From the NCBI GenBank assembly GCA_020849765.1, contig JADLAY010000006.1, positions 124,001-188,000 on the forward strand: a stretch of 64,000 nt of DNA, written 5' to 3'. Origin of the DNA: Anaerolineae bacterium (GTDB lineage: Bacteria > Chloroflexota > Anaerolineae > Aggregatilineales > Phototrophicaceae). The position numbers and the translations under genes are program-made. The notes under the pieces are model-generated. The model had not been told where the DNA came from, made no database searches, and saw only the letters and a list, made by a program, of their open reading frames with translations. This document shows, piece by piece, positions 41,144-49,220 of this stretch (within the stretch, counting starts at the first letter, position 1; the number at the start of each line of letters is the position of its first letter).

Positions 41144-41400
41144 CGAATCTGTGCTCAGTGCTCGGTACTCGGTGCTCAGTTGGGATGGGTTTACGGTGCG
41201 CATGCAGATCTCGATGTAGGGATGCCCCCCGGGGCGTCCGGCATGGCTGATCACACACCGCATCGACCTTCAGGCAGCCCGCGTCGTCTATTCAGGTGAA
41301 CGGTTGGCGGACGCGCAATTGCGCGTCCCTACGAACGATCCCACAGGCCGAAAGCCGACCGCTGATAGCCAACGGCCAATACCCAACACCCAACAGCCAA
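41144..41400. repeat. Repeat-filled gap before the channel gene
   Basis: Heptad block (41151-41195), a GTAG-footed palindrome with a GCCCCCCGGGGC centre at 41216-41239, the palindrome GGACGCGCAATTGCGCGTCC with CTAC (41309-41332) and a GCCAAT-type tract (41345-41400). The final 60 bp before the channel gene are unique and contain TACAAT near 41417. Confidence 0.75.
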
Positions 41401-41468
41401 CCTCACCCAGACACGCTACAATGAGCCGCTGAGCTATCACCGATCCAACAGACTGCGAGCAGGTGTCC

Positions 41469-42203
41469 ATGTCCATGATCGACCGCAAGCGATCATCGCC
41501 CTACATCATGCAGGGCCGCGTCATCTACGTGCTGGCGATCGCCGCGCTGATCCAGACGCTCTACCCGATCACCGAGAACGCGTCGACGCCGGTGCTGATC
41601 GGCTTCCAGTTCCTGTACGTGCTGCTGATCGTGGCGGGCATCCTGGTCGTGCGCGATTCGCCAGTCAACTTCTGGATCTTGGTCGCGCTCGGCTTGTTCT
41701 GGATCGTTGCCGGGATCAACTTCGCGTTCAATCTGACTGAACCGAGCGCGCTGCTGTGGGCCTACGTCACGATCGGGCTGTATCAGGCGATGGTGGTGCA
41801 GGTGCTGCTGCGCTACATCTTCACGACGCGCCAGGTCAACCGCGATGTCATCTACGCCGCCTGCGCCATCTACCTGCTGATCGGCGCGGTCTTCGTCGGC
41901 ATCTTCGGCACGGTCGAGATCCTGACGATGGTGCAGACGGGGCAGCACGCATTTCGCGACAGCGTGCTCGCGGCCAGCGATCCGGTGCCGTGGCAGCATC
42001 TGGCCTACTACAGCTTTGTCACGCTGACGACGATGGGCTACGGCGACGTGCTGCCGGTGACGCCGTGGGCGCGCTCGTTCGCGACGATGGAAGCGGTCAT
42101 CGGCGTGCTCTACATGACGGTCGTCGTAGCACGATTGGTCGGGCTGTACGCATCCAGGGAGGTGGAGGACGAGTTGGCGGAGGACCTGGATGATGCTCGG
42201 TGA
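41469..42203 (+). CDS. Potassium-channel-like membrane protein
   Basis: About 244 residues. Several membrane helices are followed by a pore loop with selectivity filter 'TLTTMGYGDVLPVTPWARSFA' and a last helix, as in two-TM/six-TM K+ channels of the Ion_trans_2 group. The N-terminal part has about five further helices. No RCK/TrkA domain; a short acidic tail ends it. GTG 41463, ATG 41469 and ATG 41475 are possible starts; AGCAGG fits the second. It overlaps the next gene by 14 bp. Confidence 0.85.
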   Translation: MSMIDRKRSSPYIMQGRVIYVLAIAALIQTLYPITENASTPVLIGFQFLYVLLIVAGILVVRDSPVNFWILVALGLFWIVAGINFAFNLTEPSALLWAYVTIGLYQAMVVQVLLRYIFTTRQVNRDVIYAACAIYLLIGAVFVGIFGTVEILTMVQTGQHAFRDSVLAASDPVPWQHLAYYSFVTLTTMGYGDVLPVTPWARSFATMEAVIGVLYMTVVVARLVGLYASREVEDELAEDLDDAR

Positions 42204-43044
42204 GCTCTCGCGCGGCGATTTCCCACCCAATCCGCTGGACAAGCCGGGCTACCAGCTCGAATTCCACGACGAGTTCGACGAGCCGGAACTCGACACGACC
42301 AAGTGGTTGCCGTTCTATCTGCCGCATTGGAGTTCGCGGGTACTGTCCACGCCCCGCTACACGATCGCGGATAGCAATCTCGTGCTGGAGATCGCGCAGG
42401 ATCAGGGACCGTGGTGCCCCGAGTTCGACGGCGAAGTGCGCTGCTCGTCGATCCAGACGGGGTCATATTCCGGGGCGGTCGGCAGCAAGCTGGGGCAGCA
42501 TCGCTTCAGTGACGCGCTGATAGTGCGCGAGGCTCAGGCGAATACGCAGCTCTACACCCCTCAGTACGGCTTCTTCGAGACGCGCGTCAAAGGCCTGCGC
42601 ACGAATGCCAACCATGCCTCGCTGTGGATGATCGGCTACGAGGATGCGCCGGAGCGCTCCGGGGAGATTGCGCTGTTCGAGCTGCTGGGCGCGCAGCGCA
42701 GCCCGACGCGATCCGGCGTGCGTTATGGTCTGCATCCGTGGGGCGATCCGACGATCACGGACGGGTTCTACGAGGACTATTTCGACATCGACACGGCGCA
42801 GTTCCACATTTACGCCGTGGAATGGACGCCGACGCGGGTCGACTTCACTCTCGACAACGTGAAGATCCGCACCATCGCGCAGTCACCGGGGTATCCGATG
42901 CAGTTTATGCTCAGCCTCTACGAGCTGCCGTTCGCCGATGCCTGGACGGGCGCCTACAACCCGGACGATCCGTATCCGAAGACGTTCACGGTCGATTACG
43001 TGCGTGGGTATCAGCCGATGGGGGGGTATGCTATGACGCGATGA
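42190..43044 (+). CDS. GH16-like glycoside hydrolase, atypical active site
   Basis: 284 residues with the GH16 (laminarinase/lichenase) fold pattern: 'LEFHDEFDEPELDTTKW', 'YGFFETRVKGLRTN..HASLWMIG', 'HIYAVEWTPTRVDFTLDN' and 'FTVDYVRGYQ'. The catalytic motif, normally ExDxxE, reads 'GEIALFELLG'. Both Glu positions remain but the central Asp is Ala, so activity may be reduced or altered. No signal peptide is visible, which is unusual for this family. It overlaps the channel gene by 14 bp. Confidence 0.82.
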   Translation: MMLGELSRGDFPPNPLDKPGYQLEFHDEFDEPELDTTKWLPFYLPHWSSRVLSTPRYTIADSNLVLEIAQDQGPWCPEFDGEVRCSSIQTGSYSGAVGSKLGQHRFSDALIVREAQANTQLYTPQYGFFETRVKGLRTNANHASLWMIGYEDAPERSGEIALFELLGAQRSPTRSGVRYGLHPWGDPTITDGFYEDYFDIDTAQFHIYAVEWTPTRVDFTLDNVKIRTIAQSPGYPMQFMLSLYELPFADAWTGAYNPDDPYPKTFTVDYVRGYQPMGGYAMTR

Positions 43045-43165
43045 CTTTGTTATGCCTCAAGCCTTGGCGTGTGTGTTCATGTGGTCAAATAAAGTAGTAT
43101 GTTGACGCGCAACCCTATAGACGTTGCTCCGATTATCAGCTTCATACGATTGTGCACCCTGAGTC

Positions 43166-43771
43166 ATGACGATTAAGACAACCAACACCAATGAAAGTAA
43201 ACATCAGACTCAGAATCCGCTGCTGCGTTTTGCCCTGAGGCGGTTCTTCGAGACGATCAACGAGATGATGCCGGAAGTCGACCAACTGCTGGATGCAGGC
43301 TGCGGCGAAGGCTATGGCGTGCGCGAAATGCTGGACCAGCATCCGCGCATGAAATCGTTCGGCGTGGATATTGCTTACCCTGCGGTGATGAAGGTCGCCG
43401 AAATCAGCCCGACGACGGCCGTCAGTGTGGCGGACGTGACGCGGCTGCCGCTGCGCGATAACTGCGTCGACCTGGTCACCTCGTTCGAAGTGCTTGAGCA
43501 TCTGGCCCAGCCCGATGCTGCTGTCAGGGACTACAGGCGGGTGAGCCGCCGCTACGTCCTGATCAGCACGCCGAACGAGCCGATGTTTCGTCTGCTGCGC
43601 ATGGTACGTGGCGACAACTTCCGGCAGTGGGGCAATCATCCCGAACATGTCAATCACTGGAATTCATACACTCTGGCACGCTTCTTATCCCGACAGGGCC
43701 TGAAGGTGCTGCGTGTGGCGTCGCCTCCGCCGTTCATCTGGACGATCGTTCTGTGCGAAGTTCTCAAGTAG
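43166..43771 (+). CDS. Class I SAM-dependent methyltransferase (glycan cluster, 1)
   Basis: 201 residues; Rossmann-type methyltransferase of the Methyltransf_11 group. Motif I 'LLDAGCGEGYGV' (about 41-52), motif II region 'FGVDIAYPAV', 'LPLRDNCVDLVTSFEVLEHL' and 'RYVLISTPNEP'. Substrate unknown. First of four plus-strand genes (methyltransferase, flippase-like, methyltransferase, GT2), so it probably modifies a lipid-linked or surface glycan. Confidence 0.88.
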   Translation: MTIKTTNTNESKHQTQNPLLRFALRRFFETINEMMPEVDQLLDAGCGEGYGVREMLDQHPRMKSFGVDIAYPAVMKVAEISPTTAVSVADVTRLPLRDNCVDLVTSFEVLEHLAQPDAAVRDYRRVSRRYVLISTPNEPMFRLLRMVRGDNFRQWGNHPEHVNHWNSYTLARFLSRQGLKVLRVASPPPFIWTIVLCEVLK

Positions 43772-43785
43772 AGCAGCCGAACTTG

Positions 43786-44679
43786 ATGCGAAAACTCCGT
43801 CCAGTGCTGGAATGGGGATGGTTCCTTCTTCTGCTTGTGGGCATTGCCGCCTACCTGGCCAATAACGTCGCGACCATCAGCGATCAACTAAGCAGCGTTT
43901 CGGTTGCGAGACTGGCGCTCTCAGGCTCTGTCTTGGCTGTCGGATACCTGTGGGTCGTGGAGCTCCTGCGCTGTTCGACGAACTATGTCGGCTGGAAACC
44001 CACCTACCGCCATATGTTTTATATCAATGCCATGTCACAACTTGCCAAGTATCTGCCTGGGAGCATCTGGCAGTATGTGAGTCGCGCCGGGTTTTATCGG
44101 GCGGGTGGCGTCAGTCTGGCGAACGCCACACGGGCCATCATCCTGGAGAGCATCTGGATCGTCTCTTCTTCCGTACTCGTCGGCCTTGTTGCGTGCGCCC
44201 TCTACTTCACGCAAGCGCAACTGATGACGGTGGTTTTGGCCCTGGTCGTCGTGTTTATCGCCTGGACTGGCATTTTGTTTCAGGTGACCCGGATCTATTT
44301 TCGGCAAGCGTTCTGGCGCCTGACGCTGCGGGTGCAGGTCGTGCAATTGCTCACCTGGTTGACACTTGGGCTGAGCTTCTGGTTATTGATCCCGGACGAG
44401 GGCGCTGTAAAGACCCTCCCGTTGGTCATTGGCGCCTTTGGGCTGGCCTTTGGGGCAGGGTACGTGGTCTTCTTTGCACCCGGTGGCATCGGGGTGCGGG
44501 AGATCGTGCTAATCGCTATTTTGACACTCGTGATACCCTCAGAGAAAGTCATTGTTTATGCTGCTATCCATCGTTTCATCTGGGTTGTGGTCGAACTTCT
44601 CAATGGCCTGATTGCGCGCTTCCTATTGCGTCCTGGTGGCATGATACAGGTTGATACGTCGATGACCCCCGATAAATGA
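43786..44679 (+). CDS. LPG-synthase-TM/UPF0104 family membrane protein (flippase-like)
   Basis: 297 residues with about eight membrane helices. It resembles the lysylphosphatidylglycerol-synthase transmembrane/YbhN/AglD group: 'MSQLAKYLPGSIWQYVSRAGFY', 'FGLAFGAGYVVFFAPGGIGVREIVLI' and 'HRFIWVVVELLNGLIA'. Such proteins are linked to flipping or handling polyprenyl- or phospho-lipids. The frame is open from 43627 inside the upstream gene; ATG 43786 is chosen. Its neighbours support a lipid-linked glycan role. Confidence 0.82.
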   Translation: MRKLRPVLEWGWFLLLLVGIAAYLANNVATISDQLSSVSVARLALSGSVLAVGYLWVVELLRCSTNYVGWKPTYRHMFYINAMSQLAKYLPGSIWQYVSRAGFYRAGGVSLANATRAIILESIWIVSSSVLVGLVACALYFTQAQLMTVVLALVVVFIAWTGILFQVTRIYFRQAFWRLTLRVQVVQLLTWLTLGLSFWLLIPDEGAVKTLPLVIGAFGLAFGAGYVVFFAPGGIGVREIVLIAILTLVIPSEKVIVYAAIHRFIWVVVELLNGLIARFLLRPGGMIQVDTSMTPDK

Positions 44680-44782
44680 TTGGGTTCTGTTTACTTCTTT
44701 CCGTTCAGCCGCATCATGCCAATTCGGGGATGAGATACGCAGGCGGCGATGAAATGGGCAAGCTGATGTGAGGGGCTGTGCG

Positions 44783-45526
44783 ATGAACGACGCAAACATG
44801 ATGAATGACGATCTGATCCAGTTTCATCGACAAAGTCTCGAGCAAGACTTTCGAAGAGCGGCTCTGTGGGCGTGGATTGAGCGCCAACTCAGCGCCGGAC
44901 GCGCGCTCGACGTCGGCGGCGGCAGTGGATACATGACCCAACGGTTGTTACTGTCGGGTTACGACACGACATTGGCAGAACCGGATGCCGAACTGGTCGA
45001 TTTCAGTCGCACCAGACTAAGGACACAGGCGCATCTTCAGATTGTCCGGCAGCGCGCAGAAGAACTTGCCCCCGAAGAGCTTGGCGTTTTCGAGAACATT
45101 CTGTGCCTTGATGTCCTGGAGCATATCGAGGATGACGTGGCGGCCATCCGAAACATCGCGCGCCTGATTTCCCCGAATGGCAGGCTGGTCATTTCAGTCC
45201 CAGCGATGCCCCAGTTGTATGGCCAACGAGACGTCGCCTATGGGCACTTTCGTCGTCATACCCGAGCAACACTCAGACAGCTTATCGAGAGTGCCGACCT
45301 GGAACTTGAGAAGCTGCGCTATTGGAATCTCCTCGGCGTGCTTCCCTACTTCATCTACGAGAAGATTTTGCAGCGCCCGATCAATGACGATTTGAGGCGC
45401 AAACAGGGCGGCCCTGTGAGCAATGTCCTCCGCAACATCATCTATGAATGGCTGCGCGTGGAGACTCATTTACCGCTGCCTTTTGGGTTGTCGCTCCTGG
45501 CTGTGACGCGTCGGTGTAGTGTGTGA
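44783..45526 (+). CDS. Class I SAM-dependent methyltransferase (glycan cluster, 2)
   Basis: About 247 residues. Motif I 'ALDVGGGSGYMTQRL', acidic motif II 'TLAEPDAELV', 'NILCLDVLEHIEDD' and 'ISPNGRLVISVPAMPQLYGQRDVAYGHFRRHT', typical of methyltransferases in polysaccharide clusters. ATG 44783 is preferred over GTG 44768 because GAGGGG sits upstream. Followed closely by a GT2 gene. Confidence 0.87.
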   Translation: MNDANMMNDDLIQFHRQSLEQDFRRAALWAWIERQLSAGRALDVGGGSGYMTQRLLLSGYDTTLAEPDAELVDFSRTRLRTQAHLQIVRQRAEELAPEELGVFENILCLDVLEHIEDDVAAIRNIARLISPNGRLVISVPAMPQLYGQRDVAYGHFRRHTRATLRQLIESADLELEKLRYWNLLGVLPYFIYEKILQRPINDDLRRKQGGPVSNVLRNIIYEWLRVETHLPLPFGLSLLAVTRRCSV

Positions 45527-45566
45527 TTTTCGCTCGCAGACCCGCAGTAAGATCGAGGTTACAAGC

Positions 45567-46589
45567 ATGGACTCTGCCGTGATTCGGACAAGGGGGTGGA
45601 GGTTGAGCGGTACAGATACGAACCAGCCAGGCAGTGTCTTTCTTTCGGTTGTGATACCCGTCTACAACGAGGAACAGAGTCTTCAGCTTCTTTTTGAGCG
45701 ATTGACGGAAAGCCTCGCTCCACTTGGACTGGCGTATGAGATTGTTTTCGTCGATGACGGTAGCAGCGATTCTTCGCTGCAGATCCTGCGACAACTCGTC
45801 GCTGAGCATGCGACCGTCGTATTGCTTGAACAACGGCGCAATTTCGGAAAGAGCGCGGCGTTGAATGCGGGTTTCAGCCTCGCGCGCGGTGATGCCATCA
45901 TCACGATGGATGCCGATCTACAGGATGATCCAGAAGGAATCCGGACGCTGCTCGAGCGGTTGGGCGAAGGCTACGATCTCGTGACGGGCTGGCGCGTGAA
46001 CCGCTGGAAAAATGATCCGCTCACCAAGACTATTCCTTCACGTATTGCCAATTCGACCACCCGCATCATGAGCGGCATCCCCCTGCACGATATGAACAGC
46101 GGGTTCAAGTGCTATCGTGCGGAGGTTGTCCGCAATATCCATCTCCACAGTGACCTGCATCGTTACATTCCAGTCCTGGCGCACTATCGGGGCTTCAAAG
46201 TCACTGAAGTTCCCATCGAGCACTTCCCGCGGCAATATGGACAGTCGAAGTATGGCGCCGGGCGATTTCTGCGCAGCATGTTCGATTTGATCACGGTACT
46301 GTTCCTTAGCCGTTTTCGCTATCGTCCGCTCCATTTGTTTGGCCTGGCGGGCGCCATCTCGGCCGGCGTGGGGCTGATCATCTCCTTCTATTTGAGCCTC
46401 GTCTGGCTGTTTACGGATGACCCCATTGGCGATAGGCCCTTACTGCTGCTGGGTGTTCTGCTGATCATCGTGGGAGTGCAGTTTGTGTCGATTGGCTTGA
46501 TTGCCGATTTGGTCGTATCAATCGAACGCCATTATGAAGATCCTCAATCCACAGTGAGGAAGATCTATCGTCACGATTCGGACGATTAG
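45567..46589 (+). CDS. GT2 polyprenyl-phosphate glycosyltransferase (DPM/GtrB-like)
   Basis: About 340 residues. Catalytic GT-A part: 'SVVIPVYNEEQSL', 'IVFVDDGSSDSSL', 'RRNFGKSAALNAGF', 'IITMDADLQDDPE'. The C-terminal part has two membrane helices ('LFGLAGAISAGVGLIISFYLSLVW', 'LLLGVLLIIVGVQFVSIGLIADLV'), the layout of enzymes that load a sugar onto undecaprenyl phosphate. The ATG at 45567 has GAGG upstream. Last gene of the plus-strand glycan group. Confidence 0.9.
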   Translation: MDSAVIRTRGWRLSGTDTNQPGSVFLSVVIPVYNEEQSLQLLFERLTESLAPLGLAYEIVFVDDGSSDSSLQILRQLVAEHATVVLLEQRRNFGKSAALNAGFSLARGDAIITMDADLQDDPEGIRTLLERLGEGYDLVTGWRVNRWKNDPLTKTIPSRIANSTTRIMSGIPLHDMNSGFKCYRAEVVRNIHLHSDLHRYIPVLAHYRGFKVTEVPIEHFPRQYGQSKYGAGRFLRSMFDLITVLFLSRFRYRPLHLFGLAGAISAGVGLIISFYLSLVWLFTDDPIGDRPLLLLGVLLIIVGVQFVSIGLIADLVVSIERHYEDPQSTVRKIYRHDSDD

Positions 46590-46649
46590 CGAGGTGAGGG
46601 AGTCTGAACCGCACTTCCGGCGCAGGGAATCAGGAATAGGCCGATGGCG

Positions 46650-47450
46650 TTATTTCGTCTGGTTGATCATTTCTTGCGGCGTGTGATCGGGGAGTGGCGC
46701 GAAGACGTCTTCGCTGGAGCGGCGGTGCTCACCGCGGATTAGCAGCCACTCGAACCAGACGGTCAGCAGCGTGTAGAGGTAGCGGCTGCCCTGTTCCTGC
46801 AGCTTGAGCTGCGAGACGCCGACACGCCGGTTGCGCCAGGAGATCGGCGTGATCTTGTACGAGTAACCGCGGACGATCGCCTTGAGCGGGATCTCGATCG
46901 TCAGGTTGAAGTGCGGCGAGACAAACGGGCGGCAGCCTTCGATCACGTTGGCGCGGTAGCCTTTGAAGGCGTTGGTCACGTCGTTGAAGCGGAGGCCGAA
47001 CAGCATGCGGATGACAAAGTTCGCCAGCCGGTTGATGATGAGCTTGAACAGCGGGTAATCAATCACCTTCGAGCCACGCACGAAGCGCGAGCCAAAGGCG
47101 CACTCCGCCTCATCGCGGAGGATCGCGTAGTAGCGGGCGACATCCTCCGGCGCGTCGGACGCATCGGCCATGCAGACGACGACCGCATCCCCGGTGAAGG
47201 AATCGAGGCCCAGGGCGACGGCGCGCCCATAGCCATGTTTGCCGCTCGTGTTGCGGATGATGCGTACGCGCTGGTCCTCGCGACCCATCTCGACGACGAT
47301 GGCATACGTCTCGTCCTGGCTGCCGTCGTCGACGACCAGGATCTCCAGGTCGGAGATGCCCTGGCTGTCGAGATAGCTGAGCAGTCCATGCAGCGTGTCG
47401 GCGATGTTGCCTGCTTCGTTGCGCGCCGGGATGACAATCGAGAGCTTCAT
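46650..47450 (-). CDS. GT2 family glycosyltransferase
   Basis: 266 residues: 'LSIVIPARNEAGNI', 'ILVVDDGSQDET', 'NTSGKHGYGRAVALGL', 'VVCMADASDAPED'. It belongs to the dolichol-phosphate-mannose-synthase-like GT2 group but lacks the C-terminal membrane helices of its convergent neighbour. Its ATG overlaps the preceding methyltransferase stop by four bases (47447-47450), so the two are translationally coupled. Confidence 0.9.
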   Translation of the reverse strand: MKLSIVIPARNEAGNIADTLHGLLSYLDSQGISDLEILVVDDGSQDETYAIVVEMGREDQRVRIIRNTSGKHGYGRAVALGLDSFTGDAVVVCMADASDAPEDVARYYAILRDEAECAFGSRFVRGSKVIDYPLFKLIINRLANFVIRMLFGLRFNDVTNAFKGYRANVIEGCRPFVSPHFNLTIEIPLKAIVRGYSYKITPISWRNRRVGVSQLKLQEQGSRYLYTLLTVWFEWLLIRGEHRRSSEDVFAPLPDHTPQEMINQTK

Positions 47451-48124
47451 GCCGATGGCTTTCGTGCAACCACCCAGGCCTGCTTGCCCATCAGCCAGTG
47501 CGCGAGCGGGATCATGAGGTAGAGACGTACCAGGAGCGGCGTCTGCGGCAGGCCGCTGCGGGTCGTGTACGGCAGAAAACGCGGCTTGACCTCGACCGGC
47601 GTCATGCCGATCAGGCCCAGCGCTTCGACCAGCGTGCGGTCAGTCAGCGGCAGATAGTGATCGATGAAATCCCAATAGGCCCCGCCGAGAACGCGGATGT
47701 TCGGCTGCAGGATCAGCAGCTTGCCGCCAGGTCGCAGCACGCGCTTGATCTCGGCCAGCGTGTCGAGAAAGGCCTGCTTATCCGGCAGGTGCTCGAAGAA
47801 GTTGCTCACGAAGACGACGTCGACGGAGGCATCCGCCACGCCCTGCATGTCGTGGCTCCAGGCGATGATCGTCTTGACGTCTGGCGCGGCGTAGTGACGC
47901 ACGTCTTCGTTGAGATCGACGGCAATCTTCTCGCCGCAGCGGATCTGGTTGATGAACTCACAGCGGCCTGCCGCCAGATCGAGCACGGTGTCATCCGCAG
48001 AGACGTAACGCTGGAACCAGTGTTCGCAGAGGACACGCCACAACTGTACGCGCGGGTAGTTGTCCTTGGTGCCGAAACGCTGGTTGTAGATGGCGCCGAG
48101 ATGGGCAGGCTGAATGTGTTCCAT
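47447..48124 (-). CDS. Class I SAM-dependent methyltransferase (glycan cluster, 3)
   Basis: 225 residues: 'DTVLDLAAGRCEFINQI' (motif I), 'VDVVFVSNFFEHLPDKQAFLDTLAEIKRVLRPGGKLLILQPNIR'. It is typical of methyltransferases that flank GT2 genes in surface-glycan loci. First gene of a two-gene operon with the downstream GT2. Substrate unknown. Confidence 0.88.
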   Translation of the reverse strand: MEHIQPAHLGAIYNQRFGTKDNYPRVQLWRVLCEHWFQRYVSADDTVLDLAAGRCEFINQIRCGEKIAVDLNEDVRHYAAPDVKTIIAWSHDMQGVADASVDVVFVSNFFEHLPDKQAFLDTLAEIKRVLRPGGKLLILQPNIRVLGGAYWDFIDHYLPLTDRTLVEALGLIGMTPVEVKPRFLPYTTRSGLPQTPLLVRLYLMIPLAHWLMGKQAWVVARKPSA

Positions 48125-48213
48125 GGCTCGCCAGACACTCGATAGACGATACTGTGAACATCATAACTTACGCGGGGACAGTGTCAACCTTAACGAGGGC
48201 TTGTCGCTTGCGG

Positions 48214-48250
48214 AAAAAAGCGCAGCCCCACTCAACGAGCGGGGCCGCGT
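48214..48250 (-). terminator. Rho-independent terminator of the protease gene
   Basis: On the minus strand, GCGGCCCC...GGGGCTGC with a loop around GTTGA, followed by TTTTTT. It lies 30 bp after the protease stop codon. Confidence 0.8.
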
Positions 48251-48279
48251 GTAACAAATCATTCTGGAGGCGTGAGCGC

Positions 48280-49080
48280 TTAGTCCAGGAAGGACTGCAC
48301 CCAATCGAGTGACCACTCGCGATCCATGCGGAAGACGCCGCCGGTGCCGGCGCAGTTGCCGTTGACGCCGAACGAGGTCACGCCGCCAACGACGTTCGAC
48401 GTGCCGATGAAGTTCGGGCCGCCGGAATCGCCGAAGCAGGTGCCGCCCGTGTTCGCGTTGTTCGAGAGCAGCAGCGAGAAATCACCCGTGAAGCCGGGGA
48501 CGTTGATCTGGATCAGGCGCGGGTGGGCGACCATACGCACACGCACGTTATGTTCTTTCCAGGCGGCGGCATCCGGGAAGCTTTCCTGCAAACCATAGCC
48601 GACGGCGGTGAAGGTGCGGTCTTGCTGGCCACGACGGTTCGCCAGCGCGTCAAGCTGATTGAGCTCCGGCAGGGCGCCGTATTCGGACATGAAGATGGGC
48701 GCGTCGAGGACGACGACGCCGACGTCACGGACAAAGAAGGCCGCCGGGTTGTAATCGGGATGGGTGAACGTGGTGCCATGCGCGTCACCGGTGAACGGGT
48801 AGCCATTGGCCGGGATGCCGGATTCGACATCCGCATCAAACCAGATCGCCGCCTGTGCGGCTGGGGCTTCCGTGCAATGGCCCGCGGTCAGGTAGACGGT
48901 GGGCGAAATGAGCGTGCCGCTGCAGCGCCAGAGCGGGTTGCCAGCCGCATCTTGCGCAACCATGAGACCGACGTAGGGATGCCCATTGCCATCCGGCTGG
49001 CCATCCGAGACCGCCAGCACTGAGGTAGCTCCTACCAGAAGCAGCACCAGCATCAGCAACGAAATGACTCTTTTGCTCAC
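48280..49080 (-). CDS. Secreted trypsin-like serine protease (S1)
   Basis: About 266 residues with a signal peptide (KRVISLLMLVLLLVGATSVLA). Catalytic triad: His in 'LTAGHC', Asp in 'VRDVGVVVLD', Ser in 'CFGDSGGPNF'. Two Cys pairs fit conserved disulphides. The open frame runs to 49173 and an ATG exists at 49095. The GTG at 49080 is preferred, because GGAG in that ATG region is correctly spaced for it and the protein then begins at the signal peptide. The mature enzyme is extracellular. No inhibitor or chaperone gene adjoins. Confidence 0.9.
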   Translation of the reverse strand: MSKRVISLLMLVLLLVGATSVLAVSDGQPDGNGHPYVGLMVAQDAAGNPLWRCSGTLISPTVYLTAGHCTEAPAAQAAIWFDADVESGIPANGYPFTGDAHGTTFTHPDYNPAAFFVRDVGVVVLDAPIFMSEYGALPELNQLDALANRRGQQDRTFTAVGYGLQESFPDAAAWKEHNVRVRMVAHPRLIQINVPGFTGDFSLLLSNNANTGGTCFGDSGGPNFIGTSNVVGGVTSFGVNGNCAGTGGVFRMDREWSLDWVQSFLD

Positions 49081-49220
49081 GATGTTTAACTCCATTGTGC
49101 ATGATGAAACGATTGCACCCATGCGCCGGTCGCCACCAGACCACTGGCACACAGGCGCGCAAAGGTAGCGCATTCAACTATTAAATGCAATAGTTTGCTC
49201 ATATTTTCAATGTTAGGAGA

